DNA of 64,000 nt from Methylobacterium sp. UNC378MF (GCF_900103195.1 NZ_FMWU01000010.1:62001-126000), one strand, 5' to 3'; positions 42,823 through 52,278 are shown, counted from the stretch's first letter. Program-made: numbers and translations. The notes: generated from the sequence alone by a model not told the origin.

Positions 42823-43314
42823 TCAGGCGTGCGTGGCCAGGGCAGCCTGGATCTTCGCCTCCAGGGCGGCGGGCTTCGTCCCGGGCGCGAAGCGGGCGAG
42901 GACCCGGCCGTCGCGTCCCACCAGGAACTTGGTGAAATTCCACTTCACCGCGCGCGTCCCGAACAGCCCGGCGCGGGCGCGGGTGAGATAAGTGTAGAGC
43001 GGATCGGCCCCCGACCCGTTCACCGCGATCTTGGCGAGCACCGGAAAGCTCACATCGTAACGCAGCGCGCAGAAATTCGCGATCTCGGCGGCGTCACCCG
43101 GCTCCTGGGCGCCGAACTGGTTGCAGGGGAAGCCCAGGATCGTGAGGCCCGCATCCCGGTACCGGCGCCAGAGCGCCTCCAGACCCTCATATTGCGGGGT
43201 GAAGCCGCAGCGCGAGGCCGTGTTCACGATGAGCAGAACCCGTCCGCGATGCTGGGCGAGCGGGTACGGGGTCCCATCGGCCGCGGAGACGCTGAAATCG
43301 TGAACCGTCGTCAT
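42823..43314 (-). CDS. Glutathione peroxidase (cysteine type)
   Basis: A 163-aa thiol peroxidase of the GPx/BtuE family. The catalytic tetrad is visible: Cys36 in NTASRCGFTPQY, Gln70 in GFPCNQFGAQEPG, and Trp125-Asn126 in VKWNFTKFLV. The Cys (not selenocysteine) form often uses thioredoxin rather than glutathione; Cys64 in FPCNQF is the usual resolving position. It reduces hydrogen and organic peroxides in the cytoplasm. Confidence 0.94.
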   Translation of the reverse strand: MTTVHDFSVSAADGTPYPLAQHRGRVLLIVNTASRCGFTPQYEGLEALWRRYRDAGLTILGFPCNQFGAQEPGDAAEIANFCALRYDVSFPVLAKIAVNGSGADPLYTYLTRARAGLFGTRAVKWNFTKFLVGRDGRVLARFAPGTKPAALEAKIQAALATHA

Positions 43315-43519
43315 GGCCGATCAGTCGGGCAAACCGACTTAATCCGCAAGGCTCACGCCTCGCGGCATCGCGACTGCGAAGCCGGCCGAATGTCTATCCC
43401 GGTATATGGCCAAGCGCCCACGGGTCACGTCAGCGGGTGACACTCGCGGCAACGATCCTCGGCACGGCCGCGCGTGGGGGTAACCGCATCCCCCGCCTGG
43501 ACCCGGCCGGGATCTGTGG

Positions 43520-43780
43520 ATGGAGCGCTATCAGCCCAACCTCCACGACGGATCCACGATCCCGGACGCGGCGGGCACCGATCTGCCGAACTGGCAATCC
43601 GCCTGGCTGGAGACCGTCCGGCGCGCCGGTGAAATCCTGAAGTGGGATGCTCAGCGCCTCGCCCTGGGTGAGGATTGGCGGATCGAGGTCGCCGATCAGA
43701 CGGGGCTGATCCTGTTCCAGCTGACGTTCCGCGTCGTGGAGGTGCCGGTTATGCAGAGAAGTTCCGGGACGGAGCGCTGA
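43520..43780 (+). CDS. DUF6894 small protein, 86 aa
   Basis: The protein follows the DUF6894 pattern (RYxxNLHDGxxIPDxxGTDLPxxxxA, then a beta-strand pair WRIEVADQTGLILFQLTFRVVEV). These short proteins occur in many copies in Methylobacterium and Bradyrhizobium and have no known function. It is alone here; no regulator or partner is adjacent. Confidence 0.75.
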   Translation: MERYQPNLHDGSTIPDAAGTDLPNWQSAWLETVRRAGEILKWDAQRLALGEDWRIEVADQTGLILFQLTFRVVEVPVMQRSSGTER

Positions 43781-43832
43781 GCCGGGTCGGCGAGGGGTTC
43801 TGAGCGCTGTCGGGACCCTACGAGCGATCGGT

Positions 43833-44366
43833 TCAGGCCGGGACTTTCCGGACGTCGAAGCTCGGGCCTTGGGGCGTGATGCGGTCGGTTGTGACGATGC
43901 GTTCGTCGGCGCCCACGACCCCGAGACTGACATCGCGGTCCGGCAGGATGACGGTGGTACTCTTGTTGACGTGGACCAGCACGTGCCGCCGCAGCGGCAC
44001 CGAGGCTACGGCCCAGCGCTTGAGCTGCCCGTAATAGGGTTCGCGCCGCCATGTGCCCGCCTGTCCGGGATCGACCTGCACGTTCATGTTGCGGGTGAGC
44101 GGGTCGAGGCTCAGCACCATCTTGGCACGATCGGGTTTCCATTCCGGCCCGAGCCAACCCTCCGTCATCCAGAGGCAGTGGAATGCCCGGCAATGATCGG
44201 GCCGCGTGGCGTGGATGGCGCAGCCCTGGCCGGCCCGGGTGTGGCGGCACCATTGGCCCGCGACGCTCTCGACGGCGGGCACGTCGTAGACCTTGCAGCA
44301 GAGCGTGCAGGCACCGCAGGCGCGGCCGGGGGCGGGCTGCGCGACGAAGGCTTCGGGATTGAGCAT
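43833..44366 (-). CDS. YkgJ-family cysteine-cluster protein
   Basis: A 177-aa protein with the YkgJ zinc/iron-chelate pattern: ACGACTLCCKVYDVP, then WCRHTRAGQGCAIHATRPDHCRAFHCLWM. It lacks a signal peptide. The start is uncertain: ATG 44366 is used, with in-frame ATGs at 44402 and further upstream; none has a good ribosome site. It is divergent from the aminotransferase gene. Function unknown. Confidence 0.82.
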   Translation of the reverse strand: MLNPEAFVAQPAPGRACGACTLCCKVYDVPAVESVAGQWCRHTRAGQGCAIHATRPDHCRAFHCLWMTEGWLGPEWKPDRAKMVLSLDPLTRNMNVQVDPGQAGTWRREPYYGQLKRWAVASVPLRRHVLVHVNKSTTVILPDRDVSLGVVGADERIVTTDRITPQGPSFDVRKVPA

Positions 44367-44502
44367 GGTTTGTGCGTCGCGAGAGGCAGTCGCTTCCGGC
44401 ATGCGTCCGGCAACGGCCGGCCGCGGATCCATCGGGCTACCTGCCGGGGCATCGGGTCGGTAGTGTGGCGACGGTGACCCTCGCACGAGGACCTTGCGAA
44501 CC

Positions 44503-45891
44503 ATGCTCTCGAACCTCGCGACCCGCGACGTCGAAACCCTCCTCCATCCCTACACCAACTTGTCGACGCACCGACAGACGGGTCCGCTGGTCCTGGAACG
44601 CGGCGAGGGCGTGCACGTCTTCGACACCGAGGGGCGTCCCTACATCGAGGGCATGTCGGGCCTGTGGTGCACGGCTCTCGGCTACTCGAACGCCGAACTC
44701 GTGGAGGCTGCGCAGGTGCAGCTGGCGCGCCTGCCCTTCACGCACCTGTTCTCCGGTCGGAGCCACGATCCGGGCATCGAACTTGCCGAGACGCTCAAGG
44801 AGCTGATGCCGGTCCCGACCTCGAAGATCTTCTTCACCTCGTCGGGTTCGGAGGCCAACGACACGCAAGTCAAGCTGACTTGGTACTACAACAACGCCCT
44901 CGGCCGACCGAAGAAGAAGAAGATCATCGCCCGTCAGAAGGGCTATCACGGCGTGACGGTAGCCAGCGCCTCTATGACCGGGCTTGCGGCGAATCATGCC
45001 GACTGGGACCTGCCGCTGCCGGGCTTCCTGCACGTCTCTGCAGCCCACCATTACCGGGGCGCGGAGCCGGGGGAGAGTGAGGAAGCCTACTCGGCCCGAC
45101 TCGCTGGCGAGTTGGAGGAGACGATCCTGCGCGAGGGTCCGGAGACGGTGGCGGCCTTCATCGCCGAGCCGGTGATGGGTGCGGGCGGCGCGATCGTGCC
45201 GCCGCGGGGCTATTTTTCCGCGATCCAGGCCGTGCTGGCGAAGTACGATGTCCGCTTCATCGCCGATGAGGTGATCTGCGGCTTCGGCCGGCTCGGCACA
45301 TGGTTCGGAAGCGAGGCGCTCGGTGCCCGGCCGGACTCCATCTCCTTCGCCAAGGCGCTCACCTCGGCCTACATGCCGCTCGGCGGCGTCAGTATCGACG
45401 CGCCGCTCTACGACGCGCTGGTCGGCCAGAGCGAGAAGATCGGTACCTTCGGTCACGGCACCACCTATTCCGGCCATCCGGTCGCCGCCGCGGTGGCGCT
45501 GAAAGCGATCGAGATCTATCGGCGCGACCGGGTGATCGAGGGTGCGGCCGAGAAGGCGCCGCATTTCCAGCGTCGGCTCTCGGCCCTCGCCGGGCATGAC
45601 ATCGTGGGTGAGGCCGGAGGGATCGGGCTGATCGGCGGCCTGGAGATCGTCGCCGACAAGGCCACGAAGCGCCAATACGACCCGAAGAAGGGAGTCGCCG
45701 CCCGCTGCGTCGCCTTCGCACAGGCCGAAGGGCTGATCGTGCGGGCGCTCGCCGGTGACCGCGTCGCCGTATGCCCGCCGCTGATCATCGCGCCCGACGA
45801 GATCGACGCCCTGTTCGACCGGCTCGGCCGGGCTCTGGACCGTACCCGCGACTGGATCCGCGCCGAGGGTCTGCAAGCGACGCCGGGGTGA
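44503..45891 (+). CDS. Class III omega-aminotransferase (omega-amino acid/putrescine-pyruvate type)
   Basis: A 462-aa PLP aminotransferase: GVHVFDTEGRPYIEGMSGLWC, FFTSSGSEANDTQVKLTWYYNN, KGYHGVTVASASMTG, ADEVICGFGRLGTWFGSE and the PLP Lys in SFAKALTSAYMPLGG. These blocks match bacterial omega-amino acid:pyruvate and putrescine:pyruvate aminotransferases (SpuC/YhxA type). The exact amine donor is not decidable. ATG 44503 is preferred over an upstream TTG. Confidence 0.92.
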   Translation: MLSNLATRDVETLLHPYTNLSTHRQTGPLVLERGEGVHVFDTEGRPYIEGMSGLWCTALGYSNAELVEAAQVQLARLPFTHLFSGRSHDPGIELAETLKELMPVPTSKIFFTSSGSEANDTQVKLTWYYNNALGRPKKKKIIARQKGYHGVTVASASMTGLAANHADWDLPLPGFLHVSAAHHYRGAEPGESEEAYSARLAGELEETILREGPETVAAFIAEPVMGAGGAIVPPRGYFSAIQAVLAKYDVRFIADEVICGFGRLGTWFGSEALGARPDSISFAKALTSAYMPLGGVSIDAPLYDALVGQSEKIGTFGHGTTYSGHPVAAAVALKAIEIYRRDRVIEGAAEKAPHFQRRLSALAGHDIVGEAGGIGLIGGLEIVADKATKRQYDPKKGVAARCVAFAQAEGLIVRALAGDRVAVCPPLIIAPDEIDALFDRLGRALDRTRDWIRAEGLQATPG

Positions 45892-45958
45892 AGGTCATCG
45901 GCCCCGCGCATCGTGGAGAGGGGGTGAAACGGCGCCCTCCCAGGGTGCAGCAGGCGAG

Positions 45959-46019
45959 CCCGGAATCCAGATCCACTGTCATTGCAGAGCTTGGCACGTC
46001 GGCGGACCTGGATTCCGGG
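45959..46019. repeat. Intergenic inverted repeat with GGAATCCAG arms (REP-like)
   Basis: Arms CCCGGAATCCAGATCC (45959-45974) and GGACCTGGATTCCGGG (46004-46019) are complementary except for one base and enclose 29 bases. The flanking TTCCGCTGCGCGGCC is also typical. From memory of Methylobacterium and Bradyrhizobium genomes, this GGAATCCAG ... CTGGATTCC type occurs in many intergenic copies. It lies in the gap between the aminotransferase and the convergent CNNM gene, where it can also stop transcription. Confidence 0.65.
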
Positions 46020-46137
46020 TTCCGCTGCGCGGCCTCGGAAAGACGGGGTCGGGCACGGCAATTCGCGTCAAGACGCCGGCTGCCCTGATAGACCGCCGCT
46101 GAGCGCGATCACCTCGCTCACCGGGGAACGGCTGCCC

Positions 46138-47460
46138 TCATACCGCGTCGCGCTGGGTCTCCGGCTGAGCGGGGGCCTGAAGGCCGGCCGACGTCAGCGG
46201 CGTGATCCGCAGCGTCGTGATCCGATTCTTCGCCTTCCGCAGCACTTGGAAGCGGAAGCCGTGGAAGTTGAAGGCCGTCCCCTGATCCGGGATGGTCCGG
46301 GCCTCGTGGATGACCAGGCCGGCGATCGTCGTCGCCTCCTCGTCGGGCAGTTTCCAGTCCATGGCCCGGTTCAGGTCGCGGATCGGCACGCCGCCGTCGA
46401 CATTCACCGATCCGTCCCCCTGGGGCCGAACGCCCGAGACCGTGACGTCGTGCTCGTCGGCGATGTCGCCGACGATCTCCTCCAGGATATCCTCCAGGGT
46501 GACGAGGCCCATGACTTCGCCGTACTCGTCGACCACGAGGGCGAAGTGGGTCTTCTTGGTCAGGAAGGCCTTGAGCTGCGCGCGCAGCGACGTCGTGCCC
46601 GGCACGAACCACGTCTCCAGGGCTAGCGCCTCGACCTTGAGGCCGGACGCGTCGCCGCCCGCGGCGTCGAGCGCCCGCAGCAGGTCCTTGGCGTGAAGGA
46701 CGCCGACGATGTTCTCCGGCGTGCCGCGCCACAGCGGCATCCGCGTGTAGGGCGAGGACAGAACGGCGCGGACGATGTCCTCGGAGGGCTGGTCGGCATC
46801 GATCGCCCGCATCTTGGTGCGGTGGACCATGACGTCGGAGACCGACAGGTCCGACAGGTCGAGGAGGCCGCCCAGCATGTCGCGCTCGGCCTTGGCGACG
46901 CCGCCCTCCCGGTGCATCAGCGCCACCTGCCCGCGCAGCTCCTCAGCTGCGGTGAGGATCGACTGGTGCTCGCCGATCGTGATGCCAAACGGCTTCAGCA
47001 TCAGCCGCACCAAATGCTCGATGGCGATAGCCAGCGGGCCCATCAGCGCTACCGCGAAGGCCACCGGCCGTGCGGTGAGCAGTGCCGCCTTGTCGGGCTT
47101 GGAGATGGCGAGCGTCTTCGGCAGGACCTCAGCGAAGACGATGACCAGCACCGACATGCCGACCGTGGCATAGATCACGCCACTCTTGCCGAACAGCGCG
47201 GTGAGCACGCTCGTGGTGAAGGCCGAGGCGCCGATCGCCACGATGTTGTAGCCGATCAGCATCGCGCCGATGAAGCGCTCGCGAATCGCCAGGATGCGGT
47301 TGACGATCGCGGCCCGGGGATCCCCCGCCTGTTCGAGGGCGTGCATCCGGGCCCGCGAGGCGGCCGTGAACGCGGTCTCCGCGCCAGCGAAGAACGCTGA
47401 GAGCAGCAACGAGATCGCCACGATGCTCGCGGCGAACCACAGGTCGATATGGGTTTCCAT
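46138..47460 (-). CDS. CNNM/CorC-type transporter with CBS pair (hemolysin-family)
   Basis: A 440-aa inner-membrane protein with an N-terminal CNNM domain of about four membrane segments (LLLSAFFAGAETAFTAASRARM, LIGYNIVAIGASAFTTS, EVLPKTLAISKPDKAALL), a CBS pair (SDVMVHRTKMRAIDADQ, FALVVDEYGEVMGLVTLEDILEEIVGDI) and a C-terminal CorC_HlyC domain. Members handle Mg2+ or Co2+ efflux. The old name hemolysin does not imply toxicity. The next gene upstream on this strand ends 60 bases away. Confidence 0.92.
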   Translation of the reverse strand: METHIDLWFAASIVAISLLLSAFFAGAETAFTAASRARMHALEQAGDPRAAIVNRILAIRERFIGAMLIGYNIVAIGASAFTTSVLTALFGKSGVIYATVGMSVLVIVFAEVLPKTLAISKPDKAALLTARPVAFAVALMGPLAIAIEHLVRLMLKPFGITIGEHQSILTAAEELRGQVALMHREGGVAKAERDMLGGLLDLSDLSVSDVMVHRTKMRAIDADQPSEDIVRAVLSSPYTRMPLWRGTPENIVGVLHAKDLLRALDAAGGDASGLKVEALALETWFVPGTTSLRAQLKAFLTKKTHFALVVDEYGEVMGLVTLEDILEEIVGDIADEHDVTVSGVRPQGDGSVNVDGGVPIRDLNRAMDWKLPDEEATTIAGLVIHEARTIPDQGTAFNFHGFRFQVLRKAKNRITTLRITPLTSAGLQAPAQPETQRDAV

Positions 47461-47520
47461 CGGGTCCGTCAGGCACGCCGCGCGCGGCTTGTCGGCCGCC
47501 CATATAGCGTCTCCCGCGAC

Positions 47521-49104
47521 TTATTGCGCGCCGATCGCGCGCACCGTCCACGTCGCCCAGTAGACGGGCCTTCCATAGAGGCTCGACGTTTCGCGGCCTG
47601 AAGCGGTCGGGGCGAGCCGGTCGAGCCACGTCAGGAACCCGGCCTTGTTCGGGTAGATCGCGGGAGTGTCGAGGTTGCCCTCCGCATCCGTCATCCAGAA
47701 ATGCGCGCTCCGGTCGTACCGGCCGCTGCCGTTGCCTCCCGAGCGCAGCCCGAGATAGGCGGAGGAGCGGCCCGCTTCCACCGGATCGGCATAAAGCTTG
47801 AGGGCGCCGATCCCGTCGAGGCTCAGATCGGCCGTGTACTGGAGGCAGATGTCCGCCACCGGACCGCCCGGAGCGTTGGCGGGGCGCTGGCACGTGTAGG
47901 AGACCGCCCAGCGCGGCATACCCTTGGCCCGCGCCACGCGGACGAGGGTCCCGGGCGGCAGCGGCCCGGCGAGCTTGCGCGCTGTCGACCAGACCTTCGG
48001 TCCCGACAGGTCCTGCGCGGTGCGCAGGAACAGCCCGGTGCGGCGCTTCTCGGGGGCGAGACCGCAATCCTCGGGCAGCACGTCGGTGTAGATGTAGTGA
48101 TAGGTGCGGTCGACGACGCTGATCGAGCCGGCGAGTCCGTGGGTCTCGAAGGCCGGCGCCGTGCAGGCCGACGTGACCGGCTTGCCCGCCTCGTCGACCA
48201 CCGCGGCCGGGACGGGCGGGTCGCTGCGCCGCCCGCGGCCCGCGCCGGCCTCGAACGGCGTCCAGGCCAGCCCGTAGCCGTCGGCGGTGCGGGTCCGGAT
48301 CTCGAACGTCTGGAAATCGAGGGTGCGCGCCTCGATCTGGACGCGGCGCCGGACGTCGGCCGGACCGGTCGCAGGCTCGTCTCGCTCCGCCCGCCGACGT
48401 CGGCCGCGGCGCTCGGTCTCGGCCTCGTCGCCGCCCGTGACGCCGACGCGCTCCTGCCCGAGCAGGAAGACGTAGCTGTAGGCCTCGCCGGCCCACGTCC
48501 GGCCCGTTACGGCGATCGGGTCGCGCGGGCCTATGCCCTCGGCGGACGGCGTCGGCTCCGACCAGCCGCGGGTCCGCGCACGCTCTTCCGGCAGATCGAC
48601 CCAGAACCGGTCGGCCGATGGCGGCAACGTCGTGGCCAGGGCCTCGAAGGTCCGGCCCGTGCGCAGGGCACCGCCGTCCCGGCTGTCCGTGGCGCGCCGC
48701 TCCGGACAGGGCTCGTCCCGGCGAGAGGCCACGGGGGTCTGGCCCTGGAACACGGTCTGGAGCGGCCCGGGCGACTCGGAGCGGGCAAGTCGCAGGATCT
48801 GCACGCCGCGCACGAAGGCGCAGGGGGCCGGCGCGATCAGGACGCCCTCGGCCTCCGAACCTTCGCGGCAGATCTCGAGGGCGCCGCCGCCGGTCAGGAA
48901 GCAGCTCGGCGCGCTGCCCTCGTAGCTCGCGGATCGGGCTTGGGCGGACACTGGCCCGAGCAGCGTGGAACCGGACAGCGCGCAGAGCCCCGCGAGGGCC
49001 AGGACGTGCCGTCGCCGCCCGGCCGAACACCGGGACTTTACGTCGCGTGCACACGAGATGACGGTATCGGAGAGGGACGTCTTGAAAATCTTTATAGAAA
49101 TCAC
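47521..49104 (-). CDS. Large exported protein of unknown function
   Basis: A protein of about 527 aa with an export signal (RRRHVLALAGLCALSGSTLLGPVSAQA) preceded by 20 or more residues, and a soluble body with scattered cysteines (SCFLTGGGALEICREG, CAFVRGVQ, SYTCQRPANAPGG) and a C-terminal domain containing YIYTDVLPEDCG, SAHFWMTDAEGNLDTPAIYPNKAGFLTWLDR. I recognise no family. No ATG fits near the signal peptide, so GTG 49104 is used and could be wrong; TTG 49194 is the earliest. It may be a periplasmic or outer-surface protein. Confidence 0.65.
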   Translation of the reverse strand: MISIKIFKTSLSDTVISCARDVKSRCSAGRRRHVLALAGLCALSGSTLLGPVSAQARSASYEGSAPSCFLTGGGALEICREGSEAEGVLIAPAPCAFVRGVQILRLARSESPGPLQTVFQGQTPVASRRDEPCPERRATDSRDGGALRTGRTFEALATTLPPSADRFWVDLPEERARTRGWSEPTPSAEGIGPRDPIAVTGRTWAGEAYSYVFLLGQERVGVTGGDEAETERRGRRRRAERDEPATGPADVRRRVQIEARTLDFQTFEIRTRTADGYGLAWTPFEAGAGRGRRSDPPVPAAVVDEAGKPVTSACTAPAFETHGLAGSISVVDRTYHYIYTDVLPEDCGLAPEKRRTGLFLRTAQDLSGPKVWSTARKLAGPLPPGTLVRVARAKGMPRWAVSYTCQRPANAPGGPVADICLQYTADLSLDGIGALKLYADPVEAGRSSAYLGLRSGGNGSGRYDRSAHFWMTDAEGNLDTPAIYPNKAGFLTWLDRLAPTASGRETSSLYGRPVYWATWTVRAIGAQ

Positions 49105-49296
49105 GTCTATCGCCGAGGTTGATCCGGTGATCGAATTAGTTTCGCAGCCTCTATCCCAGGGTCGTTCAGGCGGGAAGTGGCGCGGACCACGCAAGCGGGC
49201 TTCGAAGGGAAAGAGGCGAACCCGGCGCCCGCTCGTCCGTTGTCGCGGCTTGAGGGCCCCGCTTGCCCGACCCTGTCAGCGTCCGGAGATCAGCGC

Positions 49297-49695
49297 ATGG
49301 ATATCGCCGTCGAAACCGTCACCGACATCGTCATGCGGCTGCGCGCCATCGAGGTGAAGGAGGGTAACACCGACCCGGATTCGGGCTCGAACCCGATCGA
49401 CGACGGTGCCACCGATGTCCTGATCTCCGGCACCGACGATGCCACCGAATCCGAGGTCCGCAGCGTCATCGCTGGCCTCGACGACGATTCCCGGGCCGAG
49501 CTGCTCGCCCTTCTCTATGTCGGGCGCGGCGACATGGAGCCGGAGGAATGGAGCGAGGCGGTACGCTTCGCCCGCGAGCGCGAGGCTGCCGGCGAGGGCG
49601 CCGTGCGGGAGCTGCTTGGCAGCCCCGATGCCGGGGATCTCCTGGAGGAAGGCCTTGATGCGATGGGACTGAGCCCTGAGCTGCCGCAGGCCTGA
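49297..49695 (+). CDS. DUF3775 domain-containing protein, 132 aa
   Basis: A soluble acidic protein matching DUF3775: IVMRLRAIEVKEGNTDPDSGSNPIDDG, VIAGLDDDSRAELLALLYVGRGDMEPEEWSEAVRFARE. Function unknown. ATG 49297 is the first start that gives the family N-terminus. It runs 23 bases ahead of the App1 phosphatase gene and may share its transcript. Confidence 0.85.
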   Translation: MDIAVETVTDIVMRLRAIEVKEGNTDPDSGSNPIDDGATDVLISGTDDATESEVRSVIAGLDDDSRAELLALLYVGRGDMEPEEWSEAVRFAREREAAGEGAVRELLGSPDAGDLLEEGLDAMGLSPELPQA

Positions 49696-49718
49696 GCGTC
49701 CGAGCGGCGTCTGATCCC

Positions 49719-51008
49719 ATGACCTCGCGCGTGCGGAGGGGCGCCCTCAAGGCGCTGCGGGTCCTCACCCGGCCGGTCCGTCGTGCGCAGGGGCATGGCG
49801 GCAAGGGCCGGGGCGGACTCGTGGTCGAGCCTTATCGCGGCTACGGGTCCCGGGACGAGCTGTTCCTGATCGGCCGGGTCTTTCGGCAATCGCCGGGGAT
49901 CCCTGGCGAGGATCCCGAATCCCTGCGGGCGCAATGGCGCGACCTACGCCGCCGCATCGCCCGGCGGACAGTCGCCGGAGCGGTCGTGACTGCCCGGTTT
50001 GGCGACGATGCCGTCCGGGTCGAGACTGACCGGGACGGGTATTTCCGCGTGCACCTGCATCCGCGCACGCCCCCGGCCGGGTCCGGCGACTGGCACGCGG
50101 TCGATCTCCTCCTCGACGCCGAACCGCCGATTCCTGCCGAGGGCGCGGTGTTCATCCCGCCCGATCGCTGCCGCTGCGTCGTGGTCAGCGACATCGACGA
50201 CACGGTCATGCGCACCGGCGTCGCCAACAAGCTGAAGATGCTCTGGCGCCTGTTCGTGGAGGATGCCGAGAGCCGTGTCGCCTTCCCGGGCGTCGCGGCC
50301 CTGTATTGCGCGCTCCATGCGGGCGCCGGCGGCGACGAGGGCAACCCGATGCTCTACGTCTCCCGCGCCCCCTGGGGTCTCTACGAGATGCTGTCGGAAT
50401 TCTTCCAGCGCCACGGCATCCCGGCGGGGCCGGTGCTGTTCCTGCGGGAATGGGGCTTGTCCTGGACCCATCCGCTGCCGCGGCGGGCCACCGACCACAA
50501 GCAGGCGCTGATCAAGCACATGCTCGCCCTCTACCGCGACCTGCCCTTCGTGCTGATCGGCGATAGCGGCCAGCATGACCCAGAAGTCTACGCGCAGATC
50601 GTCGAGGAGAATCCCGGGCGGGTGCTGGCAGTCTACATCCGCAACGTGTCCCGTGGCTCCGCCCGGGTCGAGGAGATCGTCCGCCTCGCCGGCGCTGTCG
50701 CCCGGGCTGGATCGAGCCTCGTGCTCGCCGCCGACAGCGTCGCCATGGCCGAGCACGCGGCCGCCACCGGGCTGATCGCTCCGGAGGCCGTGACTGGCGT
50801 GGCCGAGGAGCATGCCGCCGCGGCCGAAACCGGCCCGCGCCGGGAGACCGCCCGGATCACGCCGGCACCCGCGGGCGTCGCCGACGCGGCGGAGGATCCG
50901 ATCGCGCCGGAGGCGATCGCCGAGGTGCTCGCCGGCGAGGGCAGCGTGCCCGCGACCCTGGTGGTCGAACCGGAGACGCCGGCCGCGCTCCCGCGGCTCG
51001 GCCCGTGA
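49719..51008 (+). CDS. App1-family phosphatidate phosphatase (DUF2183)
   Basis: A 429-aa protein of the App1/DUF2183 family. The HAD-like catalytic motif DxDxT is Asp158-Ile-Asp160-Asp-Thr162 in VVSDIDDTVMRTG, followed by YVSRAPWGLYEMLSEFFQRHGIPAGP and FVLIGDSGQHDPEVYAQIV. The N-terminal 150 residues form a beta-rich domain (VVTARFGDDAVRVETDRDGYF). The last 90 residues are Ala/Glu/Pro-rich and probably disordered. Yeast App1 dephosphorylates phosphatidate; activity here is inferred. Confidence 0.9.
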   Translation: MTSRVRRGALKALRVLTRPVRRAQGHGGKGRGGLVVEPYRGYGSRDELFLIGRVFRQSPGIPGEDPESLRAQWRDLRRRIARRTVAGAVVTARFGDDAVRVETDRDGYFRVHLHPRTPPAGSGDWHAVDLLLDAEPPIPAEGAVFIPPDRCRCVVVSDIDDTVMRTGVANKLKMLWRLFVEDAESRVAFPGVAALYCALHAGAGGDEGNPMLYVSRAPWGLYEMLSEFFQRHGIPAGPVLFLREWGLSWTHPLPRRATDHKQALIKHMLALYRDLPFVLIGDSGQHDPEVYAQIVEENPGRVLAVYIRNVSRGSARVEEIVRLAGAVARAGSSLVLAADSVAMAEHAAATGLIAPEAVTGVAEEHAAAAETGPRRETARITPAPAGVADAAEDPIAPEAIAEVLAGEGSVPATLVVEPETPAALPRLGP

Positions 51009-51012
51009 AGGC

Positions 51013-51038
51013 GCGGCCGCGATCGTAACCGCGGCCGC
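51013..51038 (+). terminator. GC-rich hairpin after App1 gene
   Basis: Arms GCGGCCGCG and CGCGGCCGC pair perfectly around 8 bases, starting five bases after the App1 stop. There is no T-run afterward, so it is a candidate intrinsic terminator or transcript-end protector only. Confidence 0.4.
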
Positions 51039-51133
51039 TGTCGCGGCCCGCCCGGTCCGATAGGTTTCGGACGAGTGCAGCCGGCGCCCGCCGAGACGGG
51101 GGCGCGGAACAGGCTGCCGCAAGAGGAACCGAG

Positions 51134-52246
51134 ATGCGCCTGAGCCTGTCCGCTCTGCTGATGATCGCCTGCGGCACCCAGGCCGCATTCGGGCAGGCCG
51201 CGCCCGCGGAGAGGGCCGTGCCCGGCTTCGCGCAGTTGGAAGCCGAGATAGGGGCGGCCAACGCCGCCCCGGGGCCGCGAACGCTGCCGGCCAAGGTCGT
51301 GCCGGTGCCCGACACGACGAGCCCGGAATTCCGCACGGCGGTGGCGGCGCCCTACCGCGTGCAGGCCTGGAACGCGAACCCACCGGACGCCGCGGCTTGG
51401 AAGGCGCTGGTCGACCGGCTGGCCGCCGCCGGAGCCGCCACCCTCCCCGCCCTGCGCGAGAAGCTCGGCGTCACCAGCGAGGCCGCCGTGATCGGCGGCG
51501 TGAAGGCCTACGTGATTCAGCCCCGGCAGATACCGGAGGCCAACCGCAACCGGCTGCTCCTGCACATCCACGGGGGCGGCTACGTCTACAATCCCGGCGA
51601 GTCCGGCACCTTGGAGGCGATCTTGATGGCCGGACTCGGCGGGTACAAGGTGATCTCGGTCGATTACCGCATGCCGCCGGATGCCCCCTACCCAGCTGCC
51701 ATGGATGACGCGGCCGCGGTTTGGCGGGCCATGCAAACCATGCAGAAGCCTCAGAACATGGCGGTGTTCGGCACCTCCACGGGGGGCGGCATGACCCTGT
51801 CCCTGATGCTCCGAGCCAAGGCCGAGGGGCTGGCGCTGCCGGCGGCGATCGGCCTCGGCACGCCGTGGTCCGACATGACTGAGACCGGCGACAGCTACCG
51901 GACCAACGAATGGCTGGACAACGTCCTCGTCAGCTATTCGGGCTACCTCACGCCGGCCGCCAAGCTCTATGCCGCCGGTCGGGATCTGAAGGACCCGCAG
52001 CTCTCGCCGATCTACGGCGACTTCATCAGCCTGCCGCCCGCGATCTTGATCACCGGCACCCGCGACCTGTTCCTGTCCAACACGGTGCGCACCCACCGCA
52101 AGCTGCGCGCTGCAGGGATCGAGGCGTCGCTCCAGGTTTTCGAGGGCATGTCCCACGCTCAGTATCTGTTCACGCCGGACGCACCCGAGACCAGGGAGGT
52201 GTTCGGAGAGATGGCACGCTTCTTCGACGGGCATCTGGGTCACTGA
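51134..52246 (+). CDS. Exported alpha/beta hydrolase, HSL-family esterase
   Basis: A 370-aa protein with a signal peptide (MRLSLSALLMIACGTQAAFGQ), the hormone-sensitive-lipase oxyanion motif HGGG at 146-149 (HIHGGGYVYNPG), nucleophile Ser215 in FGTSTGGGM, an acid in ITGTRDLFL and His in EGMSHAQYLF. The N-terminal 110 residues form the helical cap. Expected in the periplasm, hydrolysing short acyl esters. Confidence 0.9.
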   Translation: MRLSLSALLMIACGTQAAFGQAAPAERAVPGFAQLEAEIGAANAAPGPRTLPAKVVPVPDTTSPEFRTAVAAPYRVQAWNANPPDAAAWKALVDRLAAAGAATLPALREKLGVTSEAAVIGGVKAYVIQPRQIPEANRNRLLLHIHGGGYVYNPGESGTLEAILMAGLGGYKVISVDYRMPPDAPYPAAMDDAAAVWRAMQTMQKPQNMAVFGTSTGGGMTLSLMLRAKAEGLALPAAIGLGTPWSDMTETGDSYRTNEWLDNVLVSYSGYLTPAAKLYAAGRDLKDPQLSPIYGDFISLPPAILITGTRDLFLSNTVRTHRKLRAAGIEASLQVFEGMSHAQYLFTPDAPETREVFGEMARFFDGHLGH

Positions 52247-52278
52247 AGCCCTGCGCGTGGGGCTTGTGCGGGGCTTGT

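Noticed and set aside
45892..46137. A tRNA or small RNA in the gap after the aminotransferase gene
   Set aside because: The stem-loop there lacks any tRNA arm pattern and is explained by a REP-like inverted repeat.
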